DNA of 64,000 bases from Dipteris shenzhenensis (lineage: Eukaryota > Polypodiophyta > Polypodiopsida > Gleicheniales). The stretch is taken from NCBI GenBank assembly GCA_047967505.1, contig CM106538.1; one strand, 5' to 3'. The notes beneath the pieces were generated by a model. That model had not been told where the DNA came from and made no database searches. It saw only the letters and a program-made list of their open reading frames with translations. Both the position numbers and the translations under genes were made by a program. Positions 39,201 to 51,900 of this stretch are shown piece by piece; position 1 is the stretch's first letter; every line of letters begins with the position of its first letter.

Positions 39201-42060
39201 CAAGTAGTCGAAATGATCAGAAAGGACGTTCTATGAATGATCGTGTTGTCAGATTGACAAAAAACATATCGCTTTCTCCTCACAGTCACGCTAGAGCGAA
39301 GCCAGAGGCTCTAATACCATGTTGAGAGGAAGAGAAAGAGGAGAGAGATAGACACAAGAGTTGTGTTGAGAAGAGAAAGAGGAGAAAGACCGACACAAGA
39401 GTTGCTCCCAAGAAAGTGATTCTATTCATAGATCATAGGCATATATATAGTTGAGAACTAGGCTGATCACTTAGGGCAAGTTATATATAGCTCTAACAAT
39501 ATGGAATATAAAACATTCTTGCTTATCACTCGTCCCACTCAATACCACCAATGTCCCACCGTGATCGCCATACACTATCTGGGGGGGAATTCCTACCAAT
39601 TCCGGAAGTGTTACCGGGCCTAGGGCCACTAGTGCAAGGAGCAAGTAGGAAAGTGTTACGGGAGGCCTGGGGCCACTGGTGCGAGGAGCAAGTAGGAAAG
39701 TGCCAATGGTGCGTGATGAGAGTGTTGGACAATGGTGTCGATGACGGGACGCGTGAGGACAATGGTGTCACCAAGGGTGTGAGCGATACGAGTGCAAAAG
39801 TGATGCAAGCCAAGCGAAACAAAGTTACAAGAGCCATCCTTCAACATGAACACAAGAGAACTCAAGCCACATGACACAGGGTCCATTATACCAAGTAAAG
39901 GGGGATGAAGAGGGAAATACACGAGATGAAGGGGAGCTAGAGTTGTGAATAGAGATGGAGAGAAGCATGGTATTGAGAGTAGAAGAGAAGTACACCAAAA
40001 GGACACCACATTGATACACTAGGCGAGCTCCTAACTCAAGCCTTCTTGTCAGTCTCTTGTTCCCCTTACAATCATCGAATGTCCCTTCCCCTCCTTTTCC
40101 CACACCTTCATCCCCCCCGCTGCCCGTGGAGGGTCCCCTTCTCTAGCTGAGAATCTTATCACGTTCTCCCCATTGCAGGTGGCTCTATCTCGCTTACTGC
40201 TCCACCCCTCGGATTCTTCATGGCTTCAACCACTTCCTGACTTGCCAGCCTCTCCCAGTTGATGATATAATTACCTCAGCTCTCTGTGGTCCATTGTGCG
40301 CCGCTTAGCCCTCTGACTCCTGTCGGTGCGCATTTATCTTCTCCATGTGCAGCTCCTTGCTGCCCCTCTGCACCACCATTCACATAGTTCTAACATGATC
40401 GCTTAGGTGGACTTGTGAGATCTTGCTGCCATAAACGAGTGACCATGGTTATCTCCAGTTGACATAGTTGTCACCTTGTCAACTCGCCAACATAGTTGTC
40501 ACCTGGTCGACATGGCAACATAGTTGTCACCTTGTCAGCTCGCCAACATAGTTGTAACCTAGTCGACATGGCGACATAGTTGTCACCTAGCCAACATGGC
40601 GACATAGTTGTAACATGGTTGTCACCATGTCACCAGGCCGGGGACACACTTGCACATGGTTGGAATGGCTTGAACTTGAATATCTACAACAGCACCCCAC
40701 GACTACTCAATCTTGAAGACAAGGAATAGCTTTCTGCACCTGTTGTTTGTCCTCTAAGGATAGGAAAATCTAGCTGTTGCCATGTCAGCACCTTTGTCCA
40801 GACCAAGTGATCGCCTTTTGGATCTAAATCCCTGAGTCTAAGACCATCACCTGCTAGCTGTGAAAAACCAGACTTTTCGAGAATGCAAATGTGTGCAATG
40901 CATGCAGAATTTGAATGCCAATTGGCCCTCCAATGGGGAAGAGCGCCCTCGTGAGAGTACTTGTTTCTATTTCGACCTACATGCAAGGTGGGAGAGAGAT
41001 GGAGGATGAATGCAATGTGGTAGAGAGAATGCTACCTGAAATTTACAATGAAAGGGTGATACCCTTTCATTAATGTCCCTTGAGATCACTCAAGTTCCAT
41101 CTTCCCATTTACACCTACCCTTATCCTATGACCCATGCACCTACCATTCAATGCACTCTAATGCACCTTTTCCCTTTCCTATTGCCCCCAAGACCTAGAC
41201 ACGTGTGTGCACATCTTTATTACTAATCATTGGCCAATGTTACATAGTTTTGGCGGTACTATTTACACCGCTTGATCAATCATAAATACAAACATATAAC
41301 CGCACCATCAAATTGGCGCCTAGCAATAATAAGGTTCTACTGACTATTAATTAACTAAATAATCATTTCACTTGTCATGACACTAGCTTGGGAGAACAAA
41401 GGGAAGGAGACCAAGGGGGCATAGAAAAGAGGGGGCGAAAGAGAGAAAAGGACAGGGAAAGGGAGGCCTAGAGCCTATGCACCCCAAGAAACCTTCTTGG
41501 CTGTCTATAGGCAACCTACAGGGGTGTAACGGGGTCTGGGACCTTATGGCAGGCCATGAGGGGCTTGCAAAGGGCTGACGAGGGCTGCAAAAGCCCTTTG
41601 CAAGCTACAATGGTAGTCCCAGATGGCAGAAAGGCTGGAAGAGCCCTTTGGAGAGGCAAACAAAAGAGCCCTTGGAGAGGTGTGGAGGAGCCAAATTGGC
41701 CCCATGCAAAGCAGCACGGGAGCAAGACCTAACCTCAGCCTTGCACCAGCCCAAACGCTGATGGGAAAGGGGCCGAATGCCCCTAAGTAGACAGCCCAAA
41801 ACAGGCTACAAACAGGCCCAAGACAGGCTGGGGAGGGAGAGAACACAGGCAGAGAAGGGGGGAGCAGGTAGAAAGGGTGCAAGGGAGGAAGGAAGGAAGG
41901 AGGAGAGAAGAGCAAGCTAGGAGGAGGCGAAGCAAGGAGAACCTGCTTAGTTGCATCTGTACGCGTACGGACATTTTTTTCCTACACGTTCCGTACGGAC
42001 GTCCGTACGGCTTTCTGTACTCTTTTTTTTTTTGGGTGTGGTTTGGTTTTTTTGTTGTGT

Positions 42061-42091
<31 letters not shown>

Positions 42092-45000
42092 GGGGGGGGG
42101 CTTGGGGGGGTTTGTTTTGTTTGGGAGGGGGGATCGATTTTGTGCCTAGCCAAAACCTTGGAAAACACATTTTTAGCACCATTCTAATCCGTACGTTGCT
42201 AATCCATACTCCGTACACTATTGGCCAACTTTGGCTGTGGTTGGCCTCAAGGATGGTCTCAAGGAGCAGAGGGATGAGGAGGAGGATGGCACTAATGCAG
42301 ATGATGATGAGGATGAGGATGAGCAAGAGAATGAGGATGAGGATGAGGATGCAAGCTGCAGCTTGAGGCTTGAGCCTCATCGGTTGTGAATCGTGATGCA
42401 TTTCAATTTTCAGCTTTATTTCCGGGCTGTGGCAGCCTTTTCTTCTATGATGTTTTGGTGTAGTACCTACTTCCAAGTTTCTACTACCTACTACCTTAGA
42501 TCATGATGTTTGGTGTAGTATTGATCTATCATTGACACTATGTATCAGAATCCAGATTCCAAATGACTCTGGTCTCTAGAGAAAGTTTGTAACTCTATGT
42601 CAATGTAATGTGTACAATGTATATCTTTCTAAATGTTTTTGAGTAAAATTAGGGTCACGTATGTTTCAACCCTCGGGGCTGAACCATACTCCAATCATAC
42701 TTCCATACTCGTATGACGTATGCGTATGGTAACGTATGGAAAAAACTATGAAGCTGCTCAACATTTTGGTCTCTTGAAGGTCTGTGTCTATGAGGGTATC
42801 TTTTGCATTCACATGCTGCCCTCATATTACCTCATCAGGTCAGAGGTCACCCCCCAAAAAGGATCTCAGGGTCTGCAAGAAGTCACATGAGCTCTTAAAT
42901 TAGTACCACACCTCCAGTTGTTTGGTCTTACTACTTGTGAGAAAATTGAAAGGAAAAATAAACGAGAAAAGCAACATTGAAATACCTCAGTTCTTGGAGG
43001 TACATAACCTTGGAGCTTTGCGTTCCTAAAAAACTCTGGATGGCTTACATCGATGTCCTCATGGCTGCAGCACCAACAAAGGAGGTAAAAATTTGAGGGC
43101 ATTATCTCTGTTTCATCACCAACACACTGCACATTTCAGCCAATTTAAGTTATCATTACAATCCTATTCAAGGCACACTATGTACACTGATATAAGGGTA
43201 GGATAGCTTCTTACCTCACATTCAGATCTCCACACCAGACTAGAGGCTTGTCAAAAGGCTTTGAAACAAAATCCAAAAGCCTTTGATCCCATTTTCTCCT
43301 CCTGTGGAAGGACAGCTCTTCTTCTTTCCACCCATTATTGGGAGCATATGTATTGAGCAAGCAAAAATCATTGAATTCAACCAAGATTACCCTTCCATCG
43401 GTTTCATGCTTCCTTGTGTCTGTTCACGCCAACAAAAAACTTCAAATATCAGCACATCAAAATGCTCATTTGTTGTTCCATGATGAACATGCAATGATGA
43501 AAAGTTCAGATTGACAGTACTACAGGTAAGAGCACAAACAATGCATGTACATATTCAAAAAATAAGAAGGTAGTAGAGAACTCTAGGAAGATAGAACAGA
43601 ATGGAAAGAACAATGCATCTTCAATGCCATGTCAAACAACCTTTCTAGTCTATAAACCCAAAGAAACATCCAAGTCTCTCTTCTTGCAGAGTTGCAGGAG
43701 CTGTAGACCTAACGTTTGCTTCTTTCCTTCCCTCATAAGCTTGACCACTGCCCTCTGCTCCTTCCACTCACTGGTTGCCCCCTTCTTGACAGTTCACTTC
43801 CTCTCCTCCATTGCTGTTCCCCCTAATGCCACTCCCCTCCCTTTCCCTGCTACCATGTCTTCCCTTCCTCTCAATCACTTGCTACAGCTTCTCCTCTTCC
43901 TCTCCATCACTTGCTGATTTCTCTCTGCCCTCCACTCCAATCTCTTTGTGCTCCCTTTGATTGCTACAATCGACCTGTTACCCTCTGACTATGTCCGCAA
44001 CCCTTTCTTATTGCATCCAACCCTCTTAGCCTGCCCTCGTTCTGTCTCTGGGGGAAGTCCCTCAAGAACTCAGAGAGGCCACATACCGACTACACAAGAG
44101 AGCATTAGCCAAGTTAGCGCAGCCACTAGTAGATGGATCCTGCTCCAAAGGAAAGGCCATCATAAGTAGCGACATAGGGGTCAAGAAATCCCCTCTCGCA
44201 TAGTATTTTTGGTCTTTTCATTGATCAATTGGAAGACTGGATAAGAATACACAACAGAGAAGAGAATCCAGGTTACAGGGTCTGCCCCACTATTGCTCAA
44301 CTACTCGGATAACGTAGTCTTCTTTGCATAAAACAAGAACGACATGGAAGCACACTTGTATGCATTGGGCAAGTTCTGCAAACACTAGGCATGCACATCA
44401 AACATAGCCAAGACAAAAGTAATTGCGATCAGGACTCGAAATAAACAGATGGACTTCACTTTTGAAGGGGAGTCAGCACATATAAATATTTTGGGATGGA
44501 ATTGAGGATAACTACAAGTGGAATGCATGCGTAGAAAATAGAATACTGGGAGGGCTGACACCTATGGAACTGCATGAGAAATTTCTATATACCATGCTTG
44601 TGCAAACAGTGATCCTCTAGAGGTGCCCAGCATGGGCACCCGTGCTCTCTAGAACTTATTGGAATAGAATAGAAACACTACATAAACGATTTCTCATAGA
44701 AGGACTAGGGGATCAAGGTACAGACACCCTACCTTATTCTATTGTCTGAGACTGGTATGATACATCTCATCAAAAGGCATTTAACCTGCAAAATAAGGAC
44801 CAGCTCACATGACCTAGAGGTGGAGAGGGGCAGGTGGACAAGACCTAGGATCCCAAGAGAGGAAAGAATCTGCAACCTCTGCCCCACAGGAGAGGTAGAA
44901 CATGAACAACAAGTGCTCGACATCTTAGTCAAGCCTATGCACACATCAGAGAGAAATACAATGATAATACGGACAACCTGAAAAATCTGTTGGAATAACC

Positions 45001-47474
45001 AGCCAAAAAGCTAGGAAGCTACCTAAAGGAAGTCTTGGAACAGCACTTAGCAAAGTACTCAGACTAGCGCACAAGCTAGCTAAGCAAGAACACACAACAT
45101 AGCAAGCTTTGTAAAGTTTTCTTTCACTGGATGTACAAGACTAGTATTGGTTCATAGTAGTCAAAAATCCCATAGATCCTGAGGGGTCTGGAGCAGACTT
45201 TGATATAATCATATTATGTCTGCCTGCTTATTCATCAACTACTTCTCTAAATCATTTAGATTTTAGTCAATAGGTTTGGTCGGCTAGAGAAAGGGCTTCC
45301 AATGGAGGGCAGCCCTACATTCAGTGTAGAAGCAGCCCTGAGCCAGTACTGGACTCTGCAAGATGTGGGTGCAGGAGGAGCAGCATGCAGAGCTCATCCT
45401 AGAGCAAGCTACTGAAGCCTACGAGAGTCATGTTGTGATCCAGGAGGGATTCTACAGCAGAGGGTTCAGCAAACAAAGCTTATGTTGGTGCCATACCTCA
45501 GCGGATGTTTGCTGCACATGTTGGGATACTTTTGGAGATCCTTTTGTATGGATTAAATGAGATCTATTTTAGCTGTAAATCAGCATATTCTTTCTCTAAT
45601 CTGAAAGATACATATCACAGTGAAGGGTTTCATTGACCCACCAAGATACACACAGATTCACCTACCCCACTCACTGAGGATCTCTCTTGGGCAGTTCCGG
45701 GTCTCTTCACACAAACTTCGTATCGAGAGCGGCAGAGCAGAGCGACTACCCAGGGAGCGGCGCATATGCACACTGTGTGACATACACGAGGTTGAGACAA
45801 AGAAGCATTTCATCTTCAGGTGTCCTGTGTACTATGAGATCTAGGACGCTTCCACTGCCTCTTCAGGGATAGTTATGGGATTTTAGCCCGTTTCCTCTCC
45901 TACCCAAACCAGCGGTGTTTGGCAGGTTTCATTCATGAGGCACTTAGACACCGCGAGAGGATACTCCGAGCACGGAGACACGAGCAGACTTCTTCCTCGG
46001 TTGATCCCTCTCAGAGCTCTATCACGGAGTTCTTTCAGCTAGATCACATGGACCCCAACGAGACAAGGCCTCGACATGCCCGTGACCCGACAGCTCAGAC
46101 AGAGGGTCGACACACAGATCACACTTGGAGACATCCCCTCCTTGTTTAGAGTCGGAGCCCGACCGAAGGGGGTCACAGTAGCCCTGGTTAGACGCAGAGC
46201 TACGACCAGGAGAAGTGCCAAGACCGCACCTCTGAGTGGCCGATAGCACTCTATTGCCGACTTTATGCCTCCACTGCCTCATCCATCCTGATATCTTGCT
46301 ATTGCCGAGGATGATGATGATATTGATGATGATGCTAAGATTGATATATAGTTGGCCATCGACATGACGTTGTTGTACTTAGGACTTAGTACTGCCATTC
46401 TGCATTTTTGCATTCTGCATTGGTATGGATGCTCGTTTAGTAGCTCCACTACCACAGGTTGTATCATCAGGATTTTCACAGTCTCATAGACCCATCGGTC
46501 TTCCAAAGACTTTAATAAACTTTCTTTCTTTCTTTCTTTCTCCATACCTTCTTGTATCTGCACAAATCTAGAAGCAAGATAACTGGGTGTTGTATTGTGG
46601 CATATCTTCAGCAATAGATATCTTGCTTTCTTAGACGGTGATTGCAAGGACATTTATCAATCTACACATTGTATAAGCTATGCTGTGCTACAGGCAAGTG
46701 TAGGTGTATTTTCCAACATCTTTGTCCTAAGTGAAATGCTATAGAAGCTCATAAGTCGATGATCCATGACTCATCAGTGTCCAGACTCTTATTTGGTTTT
46801 CAATCGTTAAGGTTGTTTTGGTTTTTAAAGTCGAGTGTGTTGCAAGATTTGCTTAGTGTTGTTTACTGTCTGGTTTGAACTCACCTTTATCCATATCCAC
46901 CTTTTTCTTCCTACACTCAAAAGCAAACTCACCAAGCTTCTCACAATAATAGCAAGGATCCTTCTTCTCAGGTCATTTATATAAAGTTCATGACTATTCT
47001 TATCATTGTGTTGACATAGAACTATCATGTTGTTTTGGTTTACAACCAAATCAAGGTTTAGAATATTGTTTTCTGTATTTAGCTAAAGGGTTGTGCCATC
47101 CAGACTATTTAATTTCTCAATTTGCCTTTTAGTTTCTTCCATAATCAAATAACCATGGAGTTGAGTAAATAACGGAGCCTTCTCTATTTGAAAACATGAT
47201 AACAAAATTGTTCTCCCGAAAATAATTGATAAGAAGATCAACTACTTGTTGATACAACATATTCATTGTTGGTCCCCCTTCTTGCTCCTCTTTACAGCAA
47301 AGGCTTCAAAATACATTCTCCTATCATAAGGGACAAGGCTGATTGGGACAATCTTCCAATCTATCGAGAAAAGAAACTTAGGGACTCAACATCTCATAAG
47401 GCTATACTGCCATCCCTTGAGCCTGAAGCAAAAACTTCTGCACAGTACTGAACATACTGAGTAAAATCTTCGTC

Positions 47475-47525
<51 letters not shown>

Positions 47526-48877
47526 GCCCGTTGGCCCCTTACAGTTCACCAGCCCATTAGCTCGTTAGCCCGTTACAGCCCACAGCCCACCAGCCCATTA
47601 GCAGCCAATCAACAGCCCATTAATGGCGTAAGGCCTGCTGCTGTAATGGCGTAAGGCCCGTCAGCAGCAGCGCAAGTTTCGTCAAAAACTCATCAGCAGC
47701 GTAAGGTCGTCTGACAGCAGCGCAAGTCCGGCAGTAGCAGCCTGTCCTTCGTCACCTAACCCCGAGCTGGGCTGAAACCCCTAGCCCAGTTGGGGGGTTA
47801 GCTCAGCAAGGGGTTGCAGGAGACACGGCCAGTAAAGAATGGCCCAACCTCTCTTCCCCCTCCTCTTCCTCCAAAACCCCATCGACTCCAACAGCTTTCA
47901 GCAGGGCGAAATATGCCACAGTTGCAGCTCGAACACCCTCTCCTTATGCACATATATATGAGAGAGGAGGTCTTTTCGGCCACCCCATTATTGGATATCA
48001 TGAACATATTATGTTCTTACAAGATCAGGTAAGAGAGCTGAGGACACAACTGGCAGATGCTGTAGCTAGAATCCAGGACCTGGTAAGCAGGAGGTAATTC
48101 ATAAGGCTAAAGAGTCTTGCAAGGATTCCCCACCTACCGCCTGGTTAGTCTCCACAGTCAAGGATCTGGTTCAAACTGAAACGCAGATAAAGAAGCAAGA
48201 GGTAATTGTGGAGTTTCAAGCGAAGGCGAATAAAGCTGATATCCAAGAAGAGATTACAGAACATGAAATTAGACAGGAGAATGCATTAAAAATCAGAATT
48301 GGGGGACTCCCAGATGGATGGTACAATGAGGAGGATTCATTCAGTGATACTTTAGCACATGTTAAGGCAGCAATGCCTAACATTGACTGGACAGCAGATG
48401 AGGATGACAAGCCTGATAACTCTGAGGAAGATGGTGAAGCTTCAGCAGTCCATATTAGTCATCGTAAAGGCCATGCTGTTATTACATTTAACTCGCGAGA
48501 TTTAAGGCTCACGATTCTATGACAATCCTACAAGCTGAAAGGAACTAAGCTATGGATAGTTGACGAACTTATGAGAGCTCAATTGAAGGATAAAGCAATG
48601 GAGTTAGCCAAAGTTAAGGCTGTCAGGATGGATGGAAAGTGGGCAGTGTACCACGGAGAAATAGCACCCATTAAGGATAAAATCAAAACAAAAAGACTCT
48701 CAGTCTTAAAATGATGTACGGCCAATTATATATAGGTTAGGAAGAATTTAGGTACTCTAAATAATTGGAGTTGCTTTATGTACTCCTTGGGAGTTGCCAT
48801 GTGCCCTCCATAAGCTGTTGTATTGGATGGTCTTTTATTGTCCCATAGACCTTTGGTCTTCCATGGACGTTAATAGA

Positions 48878-48925
<48 letters not shown>

Positions 48926-51900
48926 CGCGGAGACCTCAGTTTTTTCATGAGTCCCAAAGGTTTGGCTTTCAACTTTCAGGAGTCCAGGCATGCTTGAGCA
49001 AAGGATATGCTTCATTGGCCAGACTAGAGAGGTAGTGCTTCCACTCTCACTTTCAGGATCCACGGACCAAAGGGTTGCTTTTTAACTCCTTGGTCCATCC
49101 AGCGGGGATGTATGGCAGTCCATGCTGGGGACCAAACTTGTTGGATACACAGTGGGCTAGGGTGGAGCGGCTACAGGTTCTCATGTTATCACGGATGATC
49201 TGTGGTAAGCCATCCGTTCCTCACCAGATCATTCGGGCGAGGTTTGGGTCACCCCCATTACAGCTAGATGTTGCATTTCACGTCATCACGTATCTGTACC
49301 GAGTCAGGGAGTATGGGGATTCCACCTCTGGGCATAGCAGGCTACCATGGCTAGCACTGTCCTCTTCTATGGCACTTGCAACAGGAGGGGACCAGAGGTG
49401 TGCTGGTATGCACGCACAAAGAGATGGTTTAAGGTACTGGGGCTCCACATGGACAGACTACCTCCATTCCAATACAGCATGGATGCTCCATTTTCTCCCC
49501 TCCTATCACACGAGGTCAACCAACTTATCCGTGAGGATCTATCACAGCTACACACATTCCGGACCTGGTTGGGCCCGAGTGATCTTCCAGTGAAGCTAGG
49601 ATTCTACAGAGATCACTTCTTACATATCACAGCAGAGGGTTTCATTGACCCACCAAGGTACACGCAGATTTACTTACCCCACTCACTAAGGATCTCTCTT
49701 GCGCAGTTCCGAGTCTCTTCACATAGACTTCGTATCGAGAGCGGTAGAACAGAGCAACTACCCAGGGAGAGGCGCATATGCACTTTGTGTGACATGCAGG
49801 AGGTTGAGACAGAGGAGCACTTGATCTTCAGGTGTCCTGTTTACTATGAGATCCGCGGACGTTTCTATTGCCTCTTCAGAGACAACTATGGGATTTTGGC
49901 CCGATTCATCTCCTACCCAGACCAACGATGTTTGGCAAGTTTTGTTCATGAGACACTTAGACACCGCGAGAGGATACTGCGAGCACGGAGACAGGAGCAA
50001 ACTTTTTTCTTAGTTGATCCCCCTCAGAGCTCTATCACGGAGTTTTTCCAACCAGATCACATGGACACCCACGGGACAAAGCCTCGACATGACCGTGACC
50101 CGGAGCCTGTGACCCGACAACTCAGACAAAGAGTTAATACACAAATCACACTTGGGGACATCCCCTCCCTGTTTAGAGTCGGGTCTCGCCCGACGAGGGT
50201 CACAGTAGCCCTGGTTAGACGTAGAGCTATGACCAGGAGACATGCCAGGGCTGCACCTTTGAGTGGCCAACAACACTCTATCGCCGATTCATGCCCCCAT
50301 CGCCTCATCCACCCTGATGTCCTAATGTTGATGATGATGAGATAGTCAACTACCGCCATGACTATGTTGTACTTAGGATTTAGAACTGACATTCTGCATT
50401 TTTTGCATTTGCATTGGTGTGGATGCTCGTTTTAGTAGCTCCACCACCACAGCTCGTTTGTACCAAGTTTTTCACAGTCTCATAGACCCATCGGTCTTCC
50501 GAAGACTTTAATAAACTTTCTTTCTTTCTTTTCTTTCTTTCACCTTGGGTACCGTGTTGGGATCGATATTCCTATGGAGCATCAACAAGTGGCTGCCCCA
50601 AAGAGCGTGCACCGTAATTCCACAAATGGAGCTCCTCCAAACTCTCTCTTGCGGGCATAGCATTTGTAGTTAGCCAAGTTCCACTTGCCACAGACTTGTA
50701 CATCCCATGTTCATTGTGCTTTCACATAGGTTGCATGGATGAGCTCAAACACTTGGTGCGTAGCTCTTTTGGGCAAGATTAGATGGCACACGAGATACCA
50801 CCATTAGGGTGACTTGGCAAATGTTGATCTTGCTTCATTTCGAGGGAGCCAAGCCATTCTAATCAAGCTTATTGTACAAGGCCTCACCTGAAGTTTGGAG
50901 CCATGAATGCTGCTTCTACAGTACAGCCTACTCCAAAACACCACAAAGACAGGAGGGCAGTGCAGTGGCAACCTTCTGACAAGTGGATCTTCATGGAGAC
51001 CACCATTACCAAGAAGGGGTCCTACATGATGCAAAGTTTGATGAGGGTGCAGAGTCGTATTTCGACAGGTCGAGAGGAGATCAAGCATCATTGCACCTCG
51101 AAGTCCATTATTCGTACAGTTTCATGTCAAGGGCCAAGAAACAATTGGTTGAGCACAATGGAGTATTGGCACAGCCTGGTCCATGGGGCTTGGAGCCACC
51201 TTGCTGCAGAAATAAAGTCAAATTTTTAATTAAACAGGCAGTCTGATCCATAGTAGTAGAAAAAGGAAGGTATATCGCAAGCCTATGCACCAAGGGCATG
51301 CAGAAGGTTCAACCAGGGGTAAAGTAACAGTCAAATAGAAACCATCAAACCTTCTAGTCCGGATCATTCTTAAGGCACAGTGATGCTGTATTTTTTACCA
51401 CCACATAAATTCTGGTGAGAAAACGTTTGGCCGGTTATTGATTTATTGAACAGATACCATAGTGCAGCAAGTTACCAGGATTGTCTAATGAGAACGTGAC
51501 ATTCAATGGCGTCAAACATTGTTTCACAAATAGCGCTGTGCCTCCATATTTTGTATCTGCTAAGGACCACCAAGCTTTGTAGCTGGAAAAAGGTGGACGT
51601 GACAGGATACGCAACATAATCTGCCCAATTCATGACAAGCTAAAATATTAGAAAGTGGAACTCTCATTGCTAGCAGAAAAAAGCTTAGAATATCCAATAT
51701 CAAAGCTTACAAACCATGTTCTTTTAAGATTTCTTTCAAAAGAGAAGGTAGGCTCCAAGAGCAAAGCTCATGGAAGAAGTACATCATGCAAAGCTTGAGA
51801 AGCCAAATACCCTAACAGGGAAAATAACATCCTCATACAAGAGAGCTAGGAAAACTCCAAGGTTGGGACTTAAAGTGCTACCTCAAACTTGTAAAGGACT

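Larger units (their letters stand above)
34440..40395 (-). mobile_element. Ty3/Gypsy retrotransposon (Gypsy-B), 3' end missing
   Basis: Minus-strand order: 5' LTR 40395-39320, PBS 39319-39307, gag about 39168-37290, protease/reverse transcriptase to 35500, RNase H 35489-35040, integrase N-terminus 34991-34440. RNase H before integrase is the Gypsy order. The rest of integrase and the 3' LTR are missing. Sense-oriented within intron D-E. Confidence 0.9.
40641..42985. other. Intron sequence with simple repeats and GTACGG motifs
   Basis: No gene recognised. Contains the palindrome at 41991-42010, the GT/G tract at 42057-42100 and an acidic-codon stretch at 42268-42350 on plus (Asp/Glu-rich, ending in a stop at about 42388) with no recognisable upstream domain. 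CGTA-rich motifs recur at 42660-42745. Confidence 0.5.

Noticed and set aside
41982-42476. 164-codon minus ORF and several plus ORFs near 42 kb
   Set aside because: Built from the G26/GT tract and gatgag repeats (Pro, Gly, Ile, Leu or Met-Arg runs). No support for a gene. The Asp/Glu-rich plus frame recalls transposase tails but has no upstream domain.
50903-51246. Overlapping plus-strand ORFs of 108 and 87 codons
   Set aside because: Two frames open over the same bases, no recognised domain, and the region is an intron of the minus-strand gene.
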